From contig VUYV01000047.1 of the NCBI GenBank assembly GCA_008711295.1, positions 3,344,581 through 3,408,580 on the forward strand: a DNA stretch of 64,000 bases, in the 5' to 3' direction. Positions 1-11,393 of the stretch are shown here, one piece after another. The notes under the pieces were generated by a model that was not told the origin of the DNA, did no database searches, and worked only from the letters and a program-made list of their open reading frames with translations. This stretch comes from Anarhynchus alexandrinus (taxonomy: Eukaryota > Chordata > Aves > Charadriiformes > Charadriidae). Within the stretch, counting starts at the first letter, position 1. The number at the start of each line of letters is the position of its first letter. The translations under genes and the position numbers were made by a program.

Positions 1-1404
1 GGGGAGGCAAGGCATTCACAAGTCTTGTATTTAGGTTACAAAAGAAAATAGCTGATATGCGGAGAGGTCAGGAAATTGTCTGCATCCATCCATTAGGTTT
101 TACTGAACATTTTGGCAGGGGCTTTTCTGGAAAGGTCACTGACAAGGCATTTAGTTGAAAGATATAGAAACACAATACAGAAACCATTCAACATTGTTGT
201 ATTCAAAATCTCCTACTTACACCAATAAAAACACAGTACTTCTTACTTAAAAACATACATTTGAACATCACTAAGATGATGATTAAGACCATTTCTTGTG
301 TTTTTTTAAAAAACTAATTATAAGTTTATTATTTAAAGAACCTCTTGCTGACACCATCTAATAACTGTATGACATGGCTAAGTCTTTTAATTAGGCAATA
401 ATATATTCAGGTCCCTGGGACAGAAATTAAACCACAACCACAGCAGTAACCTCCAGAAATGGACAAAATGCTATGCAGATGTTTCAAAATCACAACAGGT
501 CCATCCAACGCATGTCTAATTCAAAGTCAGCAGAGGTTCCTGCGCGCCTCGGAGGAGCTGCAGGTAAGAGAACTCTCAGGCTCAGCTTTCTCCGGGGCAG
601 GTTCAGGATGGGGAACATGCTCCAACTGCTGATAAGGACCACCAGAAGCTTCACGTCTCACTAAACGCAAAGTGCCTTTCTTAGATTTGCCTCCTCCGTA
701 CAGCATTTACGTTCAAAAACACACAAAGAAATCCAACTACCAATCCCAACCCAAACCCCGCCACGTTGCACTCGCAGTGCTTCCTCTGGAGAGCTCATGG
801 AAAAGAAAATGATCCCTCCCATGGCAAAAAGCGGTGACTTAAAACATTCCTGGGAGGCATCCAGATACTATACTGATCCTACAGTATGTAGAACAAAATA
901 GCTTATCATTCAGATTATGCTCTTGGACAAAGCTGGATAGCTTCAAGGACGAGGGAGTTACCCTAGATCCGCGCCATAAATGTTATTATATATGAAACAG
1001 CTGCAAGATAAATTCTTTCGTATTACACATAGGTACAGTTGTACTTTCAGCTGTCTCACTGTTGAAATACTGTAGGTCTTACACGGATTTCTCTATTTGT
1101 AAAATACACTTACAATTCTTAGTTGTGCATGAATGAATAACCCCTTACAGCTGCAATATATTGGGGAAAAAAAAAAATATCCTGCAATATCACACCAGAT
1201 CTGTGGCAAGAGCCGGGGCATCGAACTCCAGAAATTCTTCATATGAAACCTCCCTAAAAAATGAACTTGGTAAACAGGGAAAAAAAATAGTACTAAAGAA
1301 ACTTAAAAAAAAAAGTCTGTTAGTTAAATGAATAGTGCTATTAAGAGAACAAAGGAGCTTCACCGATTCCCAAGTATGCTGCTTGTGACCTTTTTTTGCA
1401 CTCT

Positions 1405-1563
1405 TCACCTCTCTCCTATTTTTCCTTTTCTTTTTTGAATCATCTGAGAGAAATCTTCCGAAACCTCTTCAAGGAAATAGTCTACGGCCACAAGACTTTG
1501 TGCTAATGAAGCTCCAGAACGATGAAGCCAGAGGTCAAGAGCACGTCTTCCACGACGTCTGGC
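1405..1563 (-). other. Unexplained 52-codon frame with acceptor-like start
   Basis: On the minus strand an AG at 1564-1565, preceded by a pyrimidine-rich stretch (about 1590-1630), opens a frame of 52 codons that ends in TGA at 1405-1407. The frame reads ARRRGRRALDLWLHRSGAS, then a hydrophobic part AQSLVAVDYF, an acidic part LEEVSEDFSQ and a basic tail KRKGKIGER. In-frame stop TAA lies four codons upstream of the AG, so it can only be read as a spliced exon or as part of a broken copy. It would join in phase 0 to ARHGAP15 residue 160 and could be an alternative terminal exon; an AATAAA (minus strand) is at about 325-330. I do not recognise the peptide. A chance frame of this length is quite possible. 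Confidence 0.25.
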
Positions 1564-3119
1564 CTGAATTTGAAATTAAAAGGGCTGCTTGACTTAGAGC
1601 AGAGGAAGAGTAAAGCAGGGGAAAGGGTAAACTCCAGTTGAAAAGTTTACTAGAAGCAGAAAACATTGAATATTCAGAAAAATCTGTAAACCTAGTCACT
1701 GGTGCCTCAGCAGCCATACTAGTAATGACTGAAAAGCAGCCCAACATGTTATTTTCTTTTTTGATAACCCACATCAAAATGCACCTACCCAATATCAAAC
1801 TAAGCCAAATAAAGCAAAGAGGAGAACGACAGAGTGACACCGGCGCTGTTTCTGTTCCAGCTGCTGACTGACAACACTGCCATCCCTTAACATGGTTTTA
1901 TTTAGTTATTACAACCATCTCTCTGTAAATGACACTTAGGATTATTTAAGATTATGTTGTAATCCTTTTAATCCTCAGTGCTTTAAATTTCAGCCTAAAC
2001 ACCAAAGAGCAAACTAGCACTTAGCAGAAATATTTAAAGCATGTGATTTGAACATAAATCTTCTTTTATTCACCACTCCTCTGATGAAGACCTAGTGCAC
2101 CGCATCATTCAGCCAGCGAGAACAAACAGCACGGCATCTCACTGCAAACTGCTACGTTTCCCCACATCGTGTGAAGCTGTTTCTAACCGGTTCTCTTCCT
2201 TGGGGCTGGCTATATCATCGATAAAATAAATGGAGGAAAATCAGAAGGTTATCTTTTATAAGATGTGCATATTTTCTGTTACCATTAAGGAAAACTTGAA
2301 AAAAAGCTCCATGTAATATGTTCATCAAGAACAGAAATAGATTGCATGCACAAATTGGATAGTGTGAGAGACGGATCAGACTTATCCTGTTAAACAGGGA
2401 GTAGCTCAATTAAAATGAGTGGAGTAACACTGCTGCAAACCTCATGATCAAGACCAGAAACCCAAATCTTCCTGCCTGAATATCATTTACTCGCAGTTTC
2501 CACTTTTTTTTTCCCCCTTCATCGATCATGTTTCCAATTAGTTTTCTTTATGATACTCCCATACTCCATCTTCTTGTTACCATCCATTAACAGTCATACG
2601 CTTAGATTTTAAATTCAAGATTTCCTTCTTTTTCTTCAAACCAAAATCTCAATAGTCATTTTCTATTTCTAATCTATAATTCATGAACTCAAATTGAGCA
2701 CCCAGGCTAAATCAAACTCAAAATTCTGCATCTACTCCTAGTACAACACATTAGCAGAAAGCAACCATTGCTCTGTTTGAATCAGAAAATAATGTTTTAT
2801 TATTCAGAAAGTAATGAAACAAAACCCCACCAACTATGCCTTGTCGCCACGCTTTGAAGATATAATCACACTTCGTTCTGATCATTTCAGAGTTAGGCAG
2901 CTAATGTATTTAATCAAATGGCAATGTGATGCATCTATATTTAGGTTGCAAAAAAAAAAAAATTAAAAAAATCACCCATGTTCTTTTCATTTCGACAAAT
3001 CTATGAATAAGTAGACATATATTATCAATCCTATTCCCACCCACTAGGGATAAGTAGATCATCAGAAGCGTTTCCTGAAATATTCAGTATCCAGGTACAA
3101 ACTGACCTCTCCGCTTTCG

Positions 3120-3400
3120 AACTTGCCTTGGATTCCCTCCAAACTATCTCATAAATCTTCGCTCCCTCTCTCTAGTCCCCTTCCCACTCTATCTGCTCAT
3201 GTAGCACCAGTCTCGTTCAGTCCTTTCCTTTCCCAAAATGTCACCACTACTGATGCCAAAGCCTTCTCCTCTTTCGCTCTTACCATCTGGCATAATCTTC
3301 TTGTAGCTCTCTGTCTAAACAATGCTCCATCCCTTTTCAAAATGTGTCTTAACATATGTCCTTCCTCCCATGCTTTTACTTCTTAATGTCTCTCCCACTC
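3120..3400 (+). repeat. Ancient L2-type LINE fragment (C-terminus of reverse transcriptase ORF)
   Basis: Pyrimidine-rich, plus-strand. The open frame 3123-3386 still reads DAKAFSSFALTIWHNL, then LVALCLNNAPSLFKMCL. This fits the C-terminal motif of L2-like LINE ORF2 proteins, R-A-F-S-x-x-A-P-x-x-W-N-x-L-P-x-x-x-R-x-x-x-S-L-x-x-F-K. The nucleotide run cttcttgtagctctctgt and the following ccatcccttttc are also typical of L2. The frame has no stop, but key residues have drifted, so it is a dead remnant. Family recognition is by eye. Confidence 0.7.
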
Positions 3401-4410
3401 ACTTATTGGCTTGATGAAGACACGTTTTAATGGGTTCAAACAGTAGTGCATGAGTTTCCTTTCTCACATTATTCTGATTCAGTGGAGTTACACCTCACAC
3501 TAACAGAAGTGAGAAGAAAATGCATTGCAAAGTCTTCGTACAACCAGTTTGGTACATCAATAACAGAGCTTCGTTTGTCTTTACATTGGAAATGTATTAG
3601 CTGCAATGAATCACCACTCCGATATGCATTTCCAAAGAGAAATTTTGCTACTGCAAAATGAGAAATAAACCCTAGAAGCTCAGAAGACTTGTCAGTGTGC
3701 TCAGGGGGCTGCGGGAGTGAAGGCTAAGGTTATACTTAATCACGTTCCAAGTAAAAAAGCTGAAGATTGACAGCAAAACCAAAATATTTATTCTAAAAAT
3801 ACCTAGGAAATGACAAAGCTCCAAGTGTTGTCTCAAGACAACCTGAAGGATGTGGGGGGTATAGAAGCCTAAGTCTCACTGTCTTGAAGAAGAGGAATAT
3901 GGCTAAATATTGCATGTGTTTCAGAAAGACGTCTACAAAAATAAACCTTGAAAAAGTCTCTGTAACACCCAGTTGACCCAAAGAGGTTTCTTTTCAAGAA
4001 GCCATGTACGGCCCCTTAGGGGATTTTGTGTGTGGCGGTCTTGTCCTTAAACCCCAGACCCAGGGGTTCCTCCAGCGTGTCTCACTTGGTGAGGATGCCA
4101 AAGGACTATCTGGTAACTAACAGTATGTTGACCCTGACATGTTCCCTTCTGTGTCTCTTTTTCCTTTATTGTTTGTATTGTTAAAATTCTTAATGTTAGA
4201 ACTCTGGGAAACAACTCCGTTCATAGAGAATAATATTTTGATGTGGCTTGATGCAATTTTAGTGAAATAAAAAAAAAAAACCCTTTCTACTGATATTCAT
4301 GAGAGCTGGACAATGTCCAAAACCTGAAGATGTTGCAATAAACTATTTTAGCCCCTAGATCCTGGAATGTTAACCTCGCAGTAACGCTTTTCTCATCCTT
4401 TCATCTTCTT

Positions 4411-4450
4411 GGGCCTTGATCCTCCCTTTCAATTCAATGGGATTTAGATG
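4411..4450 (+). repeat. Short match to ancient palindromic repeat
   Basis: The segment ggccttgatcctccctttc…attcaatgggatt resembles the sauropsid-wide non-autonomous repeats that read ggcctgatcct…gaagtcaatggga. It is short and diverged, so this is a low-confidence call. Confidence 0.3.
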
Positions 4451-4996
4451 AAGTAATTAAATAATATTATTTTCCATCAATGAAGAATAGTCCTGTGAGA
4501 AATGCATGTCCTTCTATGCTGGCCCTGACAGAGGCAGGCTTTTAAAATCCTCCCCTCCCCTTCCAGAAGTGAACCTGGGTCATCACCGTCTGAGGACCCT
4601 GAGCAGCAATAAAAATAAACAGAGTAACCGCACTGTGTTGGAGCAATGCTTGTATAAGCAGTTTGAAGAAGTTGTGTTTATGGAAGTCCTTTAGGTCAAG
4701 ATTCTAGGCCTGAACCCAAAGCAATTACCTACTAAGTTTTAAAAACAAATGGAATATAGAGCATTAATCAATAAATCAACAGGTTCTCAAGTGTTTAGGA
4801 GACTCAGTCATCAGAAATCCTTCTCTTAGAAAAATAGTAAACCGACGCTTGATAAAATGTTACACTCCTGTATTGGTAAGAAAAATGCTGTATTAAATCA
4901 GTCTCTACTTATTAAAACCAAGGAAATAAAACCTACCTCTGAACTTAACAGAGTTTATCCTCAAATGAGCAATGAAATGCATGCGTTGCCTCTTAC

Positions 4997-5086
4997 CTGA
5001 AAGACATTCTTCCTGCTGGATTTCTCCGAGGTCCACTCAATGCGAGCACCGCACAAATCCACACACTCGGGTTTATATCCCGGTTT
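4997..5086 (-). CDS. ARHGAP15: ARHGAP15 fifth coding exon (PH domain, residues 131-160)
   Basis: A 90-nt exon, phase 0 at both ends, between acceptor gttcttcccag and donor gtaaga. It encodes KPGYKPECVDLCGARIEWT and then SEKSSRKNVFQ. In the family this is the middle of the PH domain: the strand carrying VDLCGA-IEW and the highly conserved EKSSRKNVFQ that precedes the strand ITTVSG encoded by the next exon. That next exon is not visible between 1 and 4996, so the intron runs off the window. Small differences from mammals (such as GYKPE for GHKPE and TSE for AKE) fit an avian orthologue and not a pseudogene. Confidence 0.95.
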
Positions 5087-8000
5087 CTGGGAAGAACAAA
5101 AAAAAAAAATAAATAATCAACCGTGAATATGGCCTGACTTCTCACAAATGGGGACAGTTATCAGATAAAACAAGAATAGATCGAGTTCAAGTGACAGATT
5201 ATGGTAGCACAGCTGCTGGTGTTACTGAACAGAGTTCATTATTTCCCGGTATTATTAAATAACCACTCCTGAGGTGCCTTAACTCAGAAATAAAGTTCTT
5301 ATACAAGATACATAATTTTAAAAATTGTTAGATGGTTTGAAAAACAGTCCAATACAACATACAATAGATCAAAACACAAATGCATACACATTGACCAGAT
5401 ATTTTAAATGCTTACTTTGCAAAACCTCTTGAAAAGCCTTTGAGTTTAAAAGGTAAAGTTTTGTGGGTTTTCCAAATGCAAATTTAAACTGATGCAGTTG
5501 GAAAGGACAGAAATTAGACGAGAACGTACATCGTATCTGCAAGACAAGCTATCTCCTTTCTCCAAACAAATTATCATTTCTAGCTCCTAAAAAAAAAAAA
5601 AGAAAAAAAGGCTTCAAGGGCATGTGTGACACCCAGAGAGAGCTCAACACGAGGGAAGCTCCACACACTTCGCTCCTTCGCAATGTCAGTCCGTGCATCC
5701 CGGAGTGACACAGCTCTGCCTCCCCAGCTCCTCCGTATGGATGCAAATAATTCAAAGAGCAGATTTGTTTGCCTGTATCATTTACGGTGCCGGGAGTTGG
5801 TGTAAAGCACAATAATCCTCATTTACCATCTAAGCTTCTTCTCCAGGGACTCCGCCTGCGCAGCAGTTCTGGCAAAGCCCACGTAGTTTAGAGTAGCCTT
5901 TGTAGGTTAGGGTACTGCACATCCCAGACAACAATAAAAATACTACTGTTAACAGTATAAAGCACTAATAAGTCCCTTTTGGGTGGGATATGGAGTAATA
6001 GCCGCATAACATAATTAATCAGCTTGATGCATCTTTTTTTGCTCTGTTGTTCTTAAACCATTTCGCCTTAAAAAAAATGGCATTGGTGATAAAGAAAACA
6101 GACTTAATAGAAGAAGTTGCAGTGGCCAGTCCAGCATCAACCACATTATCAGCTTTCCAAAGGTTGCTCACTGAATTTCTCTGATGTTGTTATTAAAGGC
6201 TAAAAAACCCCGTGCGTTCTCCAGGGTGCTTTTGAGACGGGTAGAAAAGGACCTATTTAGGTTAAAAGAAGCAGAGTAAGAAATCCTGGTCAAGTAATTT
6301 GCAGCCAGAGTCTCTGGCATTTTTCAGTACTGGAGTTGTAATTATCTTCTCCGTTTGCCAAACCATAAAGCCACCATGGTTCAGCTCCTCCAAAACTGAC
6401 AGTCCTGTGCGTCTTTGTTCTTTTTTAATATTTTTTCTATTATTTTTTTAATAGGAAAAGTATGCTATTCAAAACAGAAGGATGTTCTTGTGGTTGAACC
6501 ACTGGAAGAGCAGGGTTTGGATTTTTTTCCCCGACTCTGCCTCAAACTTCCTGCCTGGCCTCTGACAAGAACTTAACCTTTCTGAAGTTTTAATAACAGA
6601 TCAAAACTGCAGTAGTGACAGTTGACTTTACAAAGAGGTTGTGAAATTTTATCCGTTAACATTTGCATGGCAAGAGTGACAGAGTTGAAAAACAAACAGG
6701 CAAACATCGACTTATTAATATAAAAATGAATTTTCTGTATTCCAGTGCTATAGTTTTATAAATAGGGCTATGGTGGATCCTTTGACTAGATCACTCTCCT
6801 TGGCCAGAAGATACCCCAGGGAAGTTTCCTCCTCAGAACTCCACGCCATGACCAGGTCTGTAACCCATCACGAACGCACAACACAGCTTTGTCAAAGTGG
6901 GTCACCTTGTTTTCCTTGAAAAAAATTGCCCAAAAGGACAGCTTGAGTCTGAACACACTTTAACAAAGAAGGGCAGCTTTATTCCACCAGCAGAAAGAGT
7001 CAAGAAATTTTGGAAACACATAACGAGATGAAAAGAAGAGATTAAAATGTAGACAAAGAATCAGGGAATAGTTTCTCGACAGCGAAGGCTACTGCGCTGC
7101 AGAATATTTTCCTCAGGAGAACTGCCGTGGCATTTCACAGCGAAGCGAGAAAAAACACTGAAAAGCCCAGGGAAGTTTTGCAGGAAGATGGAATAGTGAA
7201 CTCTACAGGGTTTTACCATCTCTAATTTCTATGATTTTACAAAGAAGTATGCAGCAGTTGGACTCCTCTGCGCACTCGGCGCACACGGTTTAATTTTGTT
7301 GTTGCAGTAATGTGGAGTTTGTTTACAGCTTTGGTTTTGTAATAAGCAGAAGAAAATTATAAGTATGTGCATCTCCCTCTCCAGAAAGGATGGAATGCAA
7401 ACTCATGGTGTTGCAAAGATGAACGCCCTTCTGCTGTGTACAATAGTCAACTGGAAAACTTAACTTTTGGAGAATTTAGCAATTCTGCCCACAACAGGAT
7501 ACGAGGTATCTATGAACACCACACACGAGACTCACGGGTATGGCATAGCGTATGAAGCTTCTGATGAAAACTACACGCAAAACCACCCAGATCCATCGAG
7601 GTTGAAACTGTCCATCGTGCACTTCAGCCCTTCTTCTGCACTTGGGGAGGTCCACACAAGGGGAAGCCCTGCTTAAATCCATAGGGACCGCAGGAAAGTT
7701 GCCTAAAAACTCATTCTGCCCTGTTACATAGGGGTTTTTTCCCAGTTTCTGCATTACCCAGAGCCAACACAAGAGAGGAAGCTCAGTTACCGGGGAAGCC
7801 TGAGCCCTCCGCGTCCTTGCTTTGTGTTTTGCAGTCAGAGCAATTATGTTATATCAGTGTTGTTGGAGGGGGTTACGCCGTAAATTGATACAAGTGTCTG
7901 CTACAATGAAATCTTCCTAAACATGAATATGGATTTCAGCAGTGTTTTCACTCACTAAATTACTTTGCGGATGGGCTAATAACCTGAGGTTAAAATAGCC

Positions 8001-9234
8001 TCTGTTGAATAAACTATCTCAGGGAATAAACAGACTACTTTTTCTTGGTCAGAAAGACCAACTGATAATTTAATGCTGGTAAGAAAGAATGGAGCTGTGA
8101 TCCTTTGAGATCACAGTGTCCTTAATTTAAAATGAAAAGCAAGTTATAACTCATATCAAGGCTAAAAAAAGTGTATCAAAAGCACGACCACAAACGATCA
8201 AGCCAGCAGCAAAAGATGATGATTTAACTACACGGCATGCAAACTTGAATTTTCAGTAATATTTGTAAACAAGCTAATTTTCTGAATCTCTCCTCTGTGT
8301 GCTTTAATTGTTGCGTTCCAACTATTACTACTAATAATAGCAGATATTTTCACTACCTTCAGCAGAAAGCTATGGATCCCAGCCTTCTCCTTGCAAATCA
8401 ATAGGAAAGTTGTTATCCTGAGTCCTACATCTACGATCGTACGAAGGAACAACAAAAACTCCTTTTAGCTATTACTAGTTCTTTGCATTAGAATATTGTT
8501 AAAGACTTTGGTAAATATAATTTTAAATCACCTCTAAATGTTACCCTATCATCAGAAAACCAGGCATGACTGAAACGTGCTTTCATTTCCCTCTCTCCTG
8601 TTTTCTTTATTGTGAAATATCATTCCTTTTATAATGATGCTGTCTTACTCTAAATTTTCACTTCATGTACTGTATTTAATAGTTAATAATTAATGAATTA
8701 ATATCTTTACAATACAAAGGAACATTAATCTTTTTGTTAAGTCACATCAGTTTCCTGTTAACAATAAAAATGCTTTGTTACGAGTCATACTGTCATGAAT
8801 GAACATTGCCTCTATTACATTATTTAATTAATGGTTCAGCTCCCCTTTGTCCAAAGTAAACTGCAGCCGGAAAAAAAAGTAAAATCGGTAAACAAACGAT
8901 TTCTAATGAAGCCTTTTTATATTATTTCCTTTCCACTATCAAAATTATATTTGGTTAAATGGTTTACAAAGGAAATAAGCATTGCATTTGCGTTATCAGA
9001 TGAGAGCAACATGCTTGTTTAGCTTTTTTTGATGTGTGAAATTTGGGTTCAGGAAATTAGGTTACAAGATTTTGAATACTGACAGCTTTTGTTGTTTTCA
9101 AGCTTTACCCAATTTGTTTATTTACCATTGCATATAAGTTATGTGCAAGAGACTGAAAAATGTAACTTTAACAGCTTCTTCTAACCTACTGAATGTTGAG
9201 TTCATAGCCCCAGTGTTCAGATCTAGCATGGAAT

Positions 9235-9275
9235 AAAAACAAACAAACAAACAAAAACAAACAAAAAAACCCCAA
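9235..9275 (+). repeat. (AAAC)n-like simple repeat
   Basis: Repeated aaac units with interruptions, running into a cccc block. Simple-sequence tract with no sign of function. Confidence 0.85.
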
Positions 9276-10527
9276 CAAAACGCTTTTGTTTTTTCCTCAT
9301 AATGAGCAAAATAAGGGATCAATATATCTGTGTTCTTCCTAATACAGGAGGCAGCAGATGTTATCTCACCAGTTGTAAGCACTGGGGATGAAGTAAAACT
9401 TCAGGGAAAGAGACTGACTTCTCAGAAGAGCCTTTCTCATAAAACACCTTAATTTTTTTGAGTTAAACAGATCGAGATCTGGGCCAGAGTCATATTCTGC
9501 AGGCAAGTCTACTTTAGCATCTAAATCCTTAAACAGCCAACGGGAATTTTAACCATGTAGAGGAGTCTCGGAGCAAAATAAAGTCTCCTGTGTGTTGAAT
9601 TTCTGCTGGTCCATTTATCTTCCGGGATTTGGGTGAGTGTTTGCAAAGAGAGAGGAGAAAAGGTAGCAGGTAGACGTGTAAGACAGCTGGTAAATTATAA
9701 GCTTAGTTTAAAGTTCACCTGAGATTTTTTTTTTTTTAAATAACATCTAGTTCAACTTTAAGGAAAACAGATGGTTCTGAAAAAATATTAATTCAAGCTA
9801 TACTGTTTTCCTGGCTTCGGAAAAGCAGTATTTTCCTGCTGTACTGGCGCAAACACAAGCAGAGAGTACCAGATTTCATCCTTTCCTTGCTTTTATTGTT
9901 TCATCTATTCTTATTTTTCTGTGATCCTCATCTTCTTTCCAAAAAAGCAAGGCATGAAAAGGTGTTCTTTAAAGCTGATTTTATGGCAGGTGGCACGAAT
10001 AGATCAAGATATATAGAAGAAAATGTTTGTATTACCTGCCACGGAAAAAAAAAATAGCTTATTGTTTGTGACTCCTGCCAAAGAGAGCACCTTTGTGGCC
10101 ACCCATCACGCCAATGAGATTTGGCAGGTTTGATCAGGCCTTGAGAGCCTTTCACAACGGGGCTTTGTCAAACCTGTCCCTTCGCTGCCCACAGTGTCAC
10201 ACATTTACTGAATTCCCCCTTTTGTTGCCCACATTCAGGTTCGTAGGCTCGAACTCGGCAGTAACTAGCACTCAAGGGGTACGCGCCGTTATTGCTTGCT
10301 CAACGTAGCTGTCACATCTCTGAAGACTAAGATCGGTGGCCTTTCCTTGGGGCACAATAAAAAGGTACTGCAAATTTCACTTTGTAGTAACTACAGGCTA
10401 CAGAAATTGCATTAGCTGCATTAGATGGAGTCATAGAAATATTCAGGAAGGTTAGCGGGATATGGTAGATGTCACATTTATACTATGATAAAAAATCACT
10501 TTGCTAACTTATAATGTTTTCTGCTTT

Positions 10528-10841
10528 GGTAACACCCTATATTAAGGTGCCATTTATACATAATTTATTATTATTTATTAATGTATAAGGCACTTTATAG
10601 CATGGTAGATAACAACTTAAATTCATGTATTAAAGATGCACATACATGGTTTAATACAATTTACGTCTCACAATATCCTTTGCAACAGATTCTCATCGCA
10701 TCATCTGTTAAGCATTTATTACTAATGCATTTTATAACATACTTTATAATACATTATTTGAGGAAGTAGCTGCATTTAGCGATCATTTTCATAAATAAGA
10801 ATAAAGCATTTATAAGTGGCACCTTAATTTAAAGTGTTACC
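10528..10841. mobile_element. Non-autonomous DNA transposon (MITE) with 30-bp inverted ends
   Basis: The left end ggtaacaccctatattaagg and the reverse complement of the right end, ggtaacactttaaattaagg, match at 26 of 30 positions over the first 30 bases (positions 10528-10557 and 10812-10841). The interior is AT-rich with repeated tttataa/ttaataatg-like words and no transposase frame. Termini of the type GGTAACACTTTA are known from ancient non-autonomous elements in fish, coelacanth and tetrapods. No clear target-site duplication remains (flanks gcttt and ttcac), so the element is old. The superfamily cannot be settled by eye. Confidence 0.8.
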
Positions 10842-11107
10842 TTCACATTACTGGATAGTCACTCGCCATTTGTCTCACTTTGCAATTATTCTGAAAATGC
10901 ACCTCTTAATAAAGGACATGCTAAGTCCTATTTCTTCTCATGCACTCCATCTGATTAAAAGTTTATCAAGGCATTTTCCTTCAGCTGCTCTCAGACCTTT
11001 GAAGGTTGTCAGCTCAGTCTGAATCTGTCTTATGTAAACACCAAACTTTTTTATACTGAAATAGCGGTTGCAAGGAAGCCGAGGATATTGGATGGCTGAT
11101 TGCCTAC

Positions 11108-11195
11108 CAGGTTGGCCAGCGCCGGCTGCTTGGATTCCTTGTAGAATTCCATTTTCCGAGCTGTGAGAACAATCCAGGACGTGGACCAGTTTTTC
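11108..11195 (-). CDS. ARHGAP15: ARHGAP15 fourth coding exon (PH domain core, residues 101-130)
   Basis: An 88-nt exon between acceptor atttttaag and donor gtaggc. After completing the split Arg codon it encodes KNWSTSWIVLTARKMEF followed by YKESKQPALANL, ending in phase 0. The W-x-x-x-W-I-V-L pattern, then a short basic turn and MEFYK, is the beta2-beta4 core of a PH domain. Relative to the mammalian protein I see conservative changes only (for example Leu-Ser-Ser-Arg-Arg to Leu-Thr-Ala-Arg-Lys). A longer open frame covers this exon in a different phase (10938-11333); it is a shadow, because only the phase used here continues into both flanking exons. Confidence 0.95.
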
Positions 11196-11352
11196 CTTAA
11201 AAATAAAATAAAATTTTAAAAAGGAAAAATTAGCAAGGCATGCAAGCAGGAGGTAAAAGATGCTCCATTTGTAGACTTGTGTTTTAATTATTTCATTGCA
11301 GAAACAAAAGCGGCCTAAAGTCAGTATCAGCAATGCACTTCCACCAGTATTG

Positions 11353-11393
11353 ATGGAGTTGCACCGTCCAATTTACAACTGAATGTGGCCCAA
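11353..11393. repeat. Fragment of ancient palindromic repeat
   Basis: The sequence tggagttgcaccgtccaatttacaactgaatgtggccc resembles the bird/turtle repeat family reading ggagttacaccggtgtaaattt…ctgagaatctggccc. It is short and diverged. Confidence 0.45.

Larger units (their letters stand above)
1..4996 (-). other. ARHGAP15: ARHGAP15 intron after residue 160 (5' part)
   Basis: Non-coding, AT-rich. It contains the L2 fragment at 3120-3400 and an unexplained open frame with an acceptor-like border at 1405-1563. The stretch 480-780 keeps more CpG than its surroundings. Around 4411-4450 there is a short match to the old palindromic repeat family whose members read ggcctgatcct…caatggga. The rest shows only short poly-A/T runs (for example 4269-4280 and 1169-1179). 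I searched by eye for the next PH exon (ITTVSG… and a DWFHAIK-type motif) and did not see it. Confidence 0.8.
5087..11107 (-). other. ARHGAP15: ARHGAP15 intron between residues 130 and 131
   Basis: About 6.0 kb. Apart from the transposon at 10528-10841 it holds only simple runs, such as the (AAAC)n-like tract at 9235-9275 and short poly-A runs near 5099-5109 and 5588-5600. The part 9480-9540 contains gggccagagtcatattctgcaggcaag, which loosely resembles the old palindromic repeat family. No other gene seen. Confidence 0.8.

Noticed and set aside
540..800. Minus-strand peptide with HCEC followed by a hydrophobic segment (AGFGLGLVVGFLCVF), reminiscent of ADAM-type membrane ends
   Set aside because: Only about 35 codons, stops on both sides, no flanking cysteine-rich domain; resemblance is too short to support.
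3123..3386. Frame considered as a novel small protein gene
   Set aside because: Explained by the C-terminal end of a decayed L2 LINE reverse transcriptase.
10938..11333. 131-codon minus-strand frame
   Set aside because: Shadow of the ARHGAP15 exon 11108-11195 in the wrong phase; only the other phase joins to the neighbouring exons.
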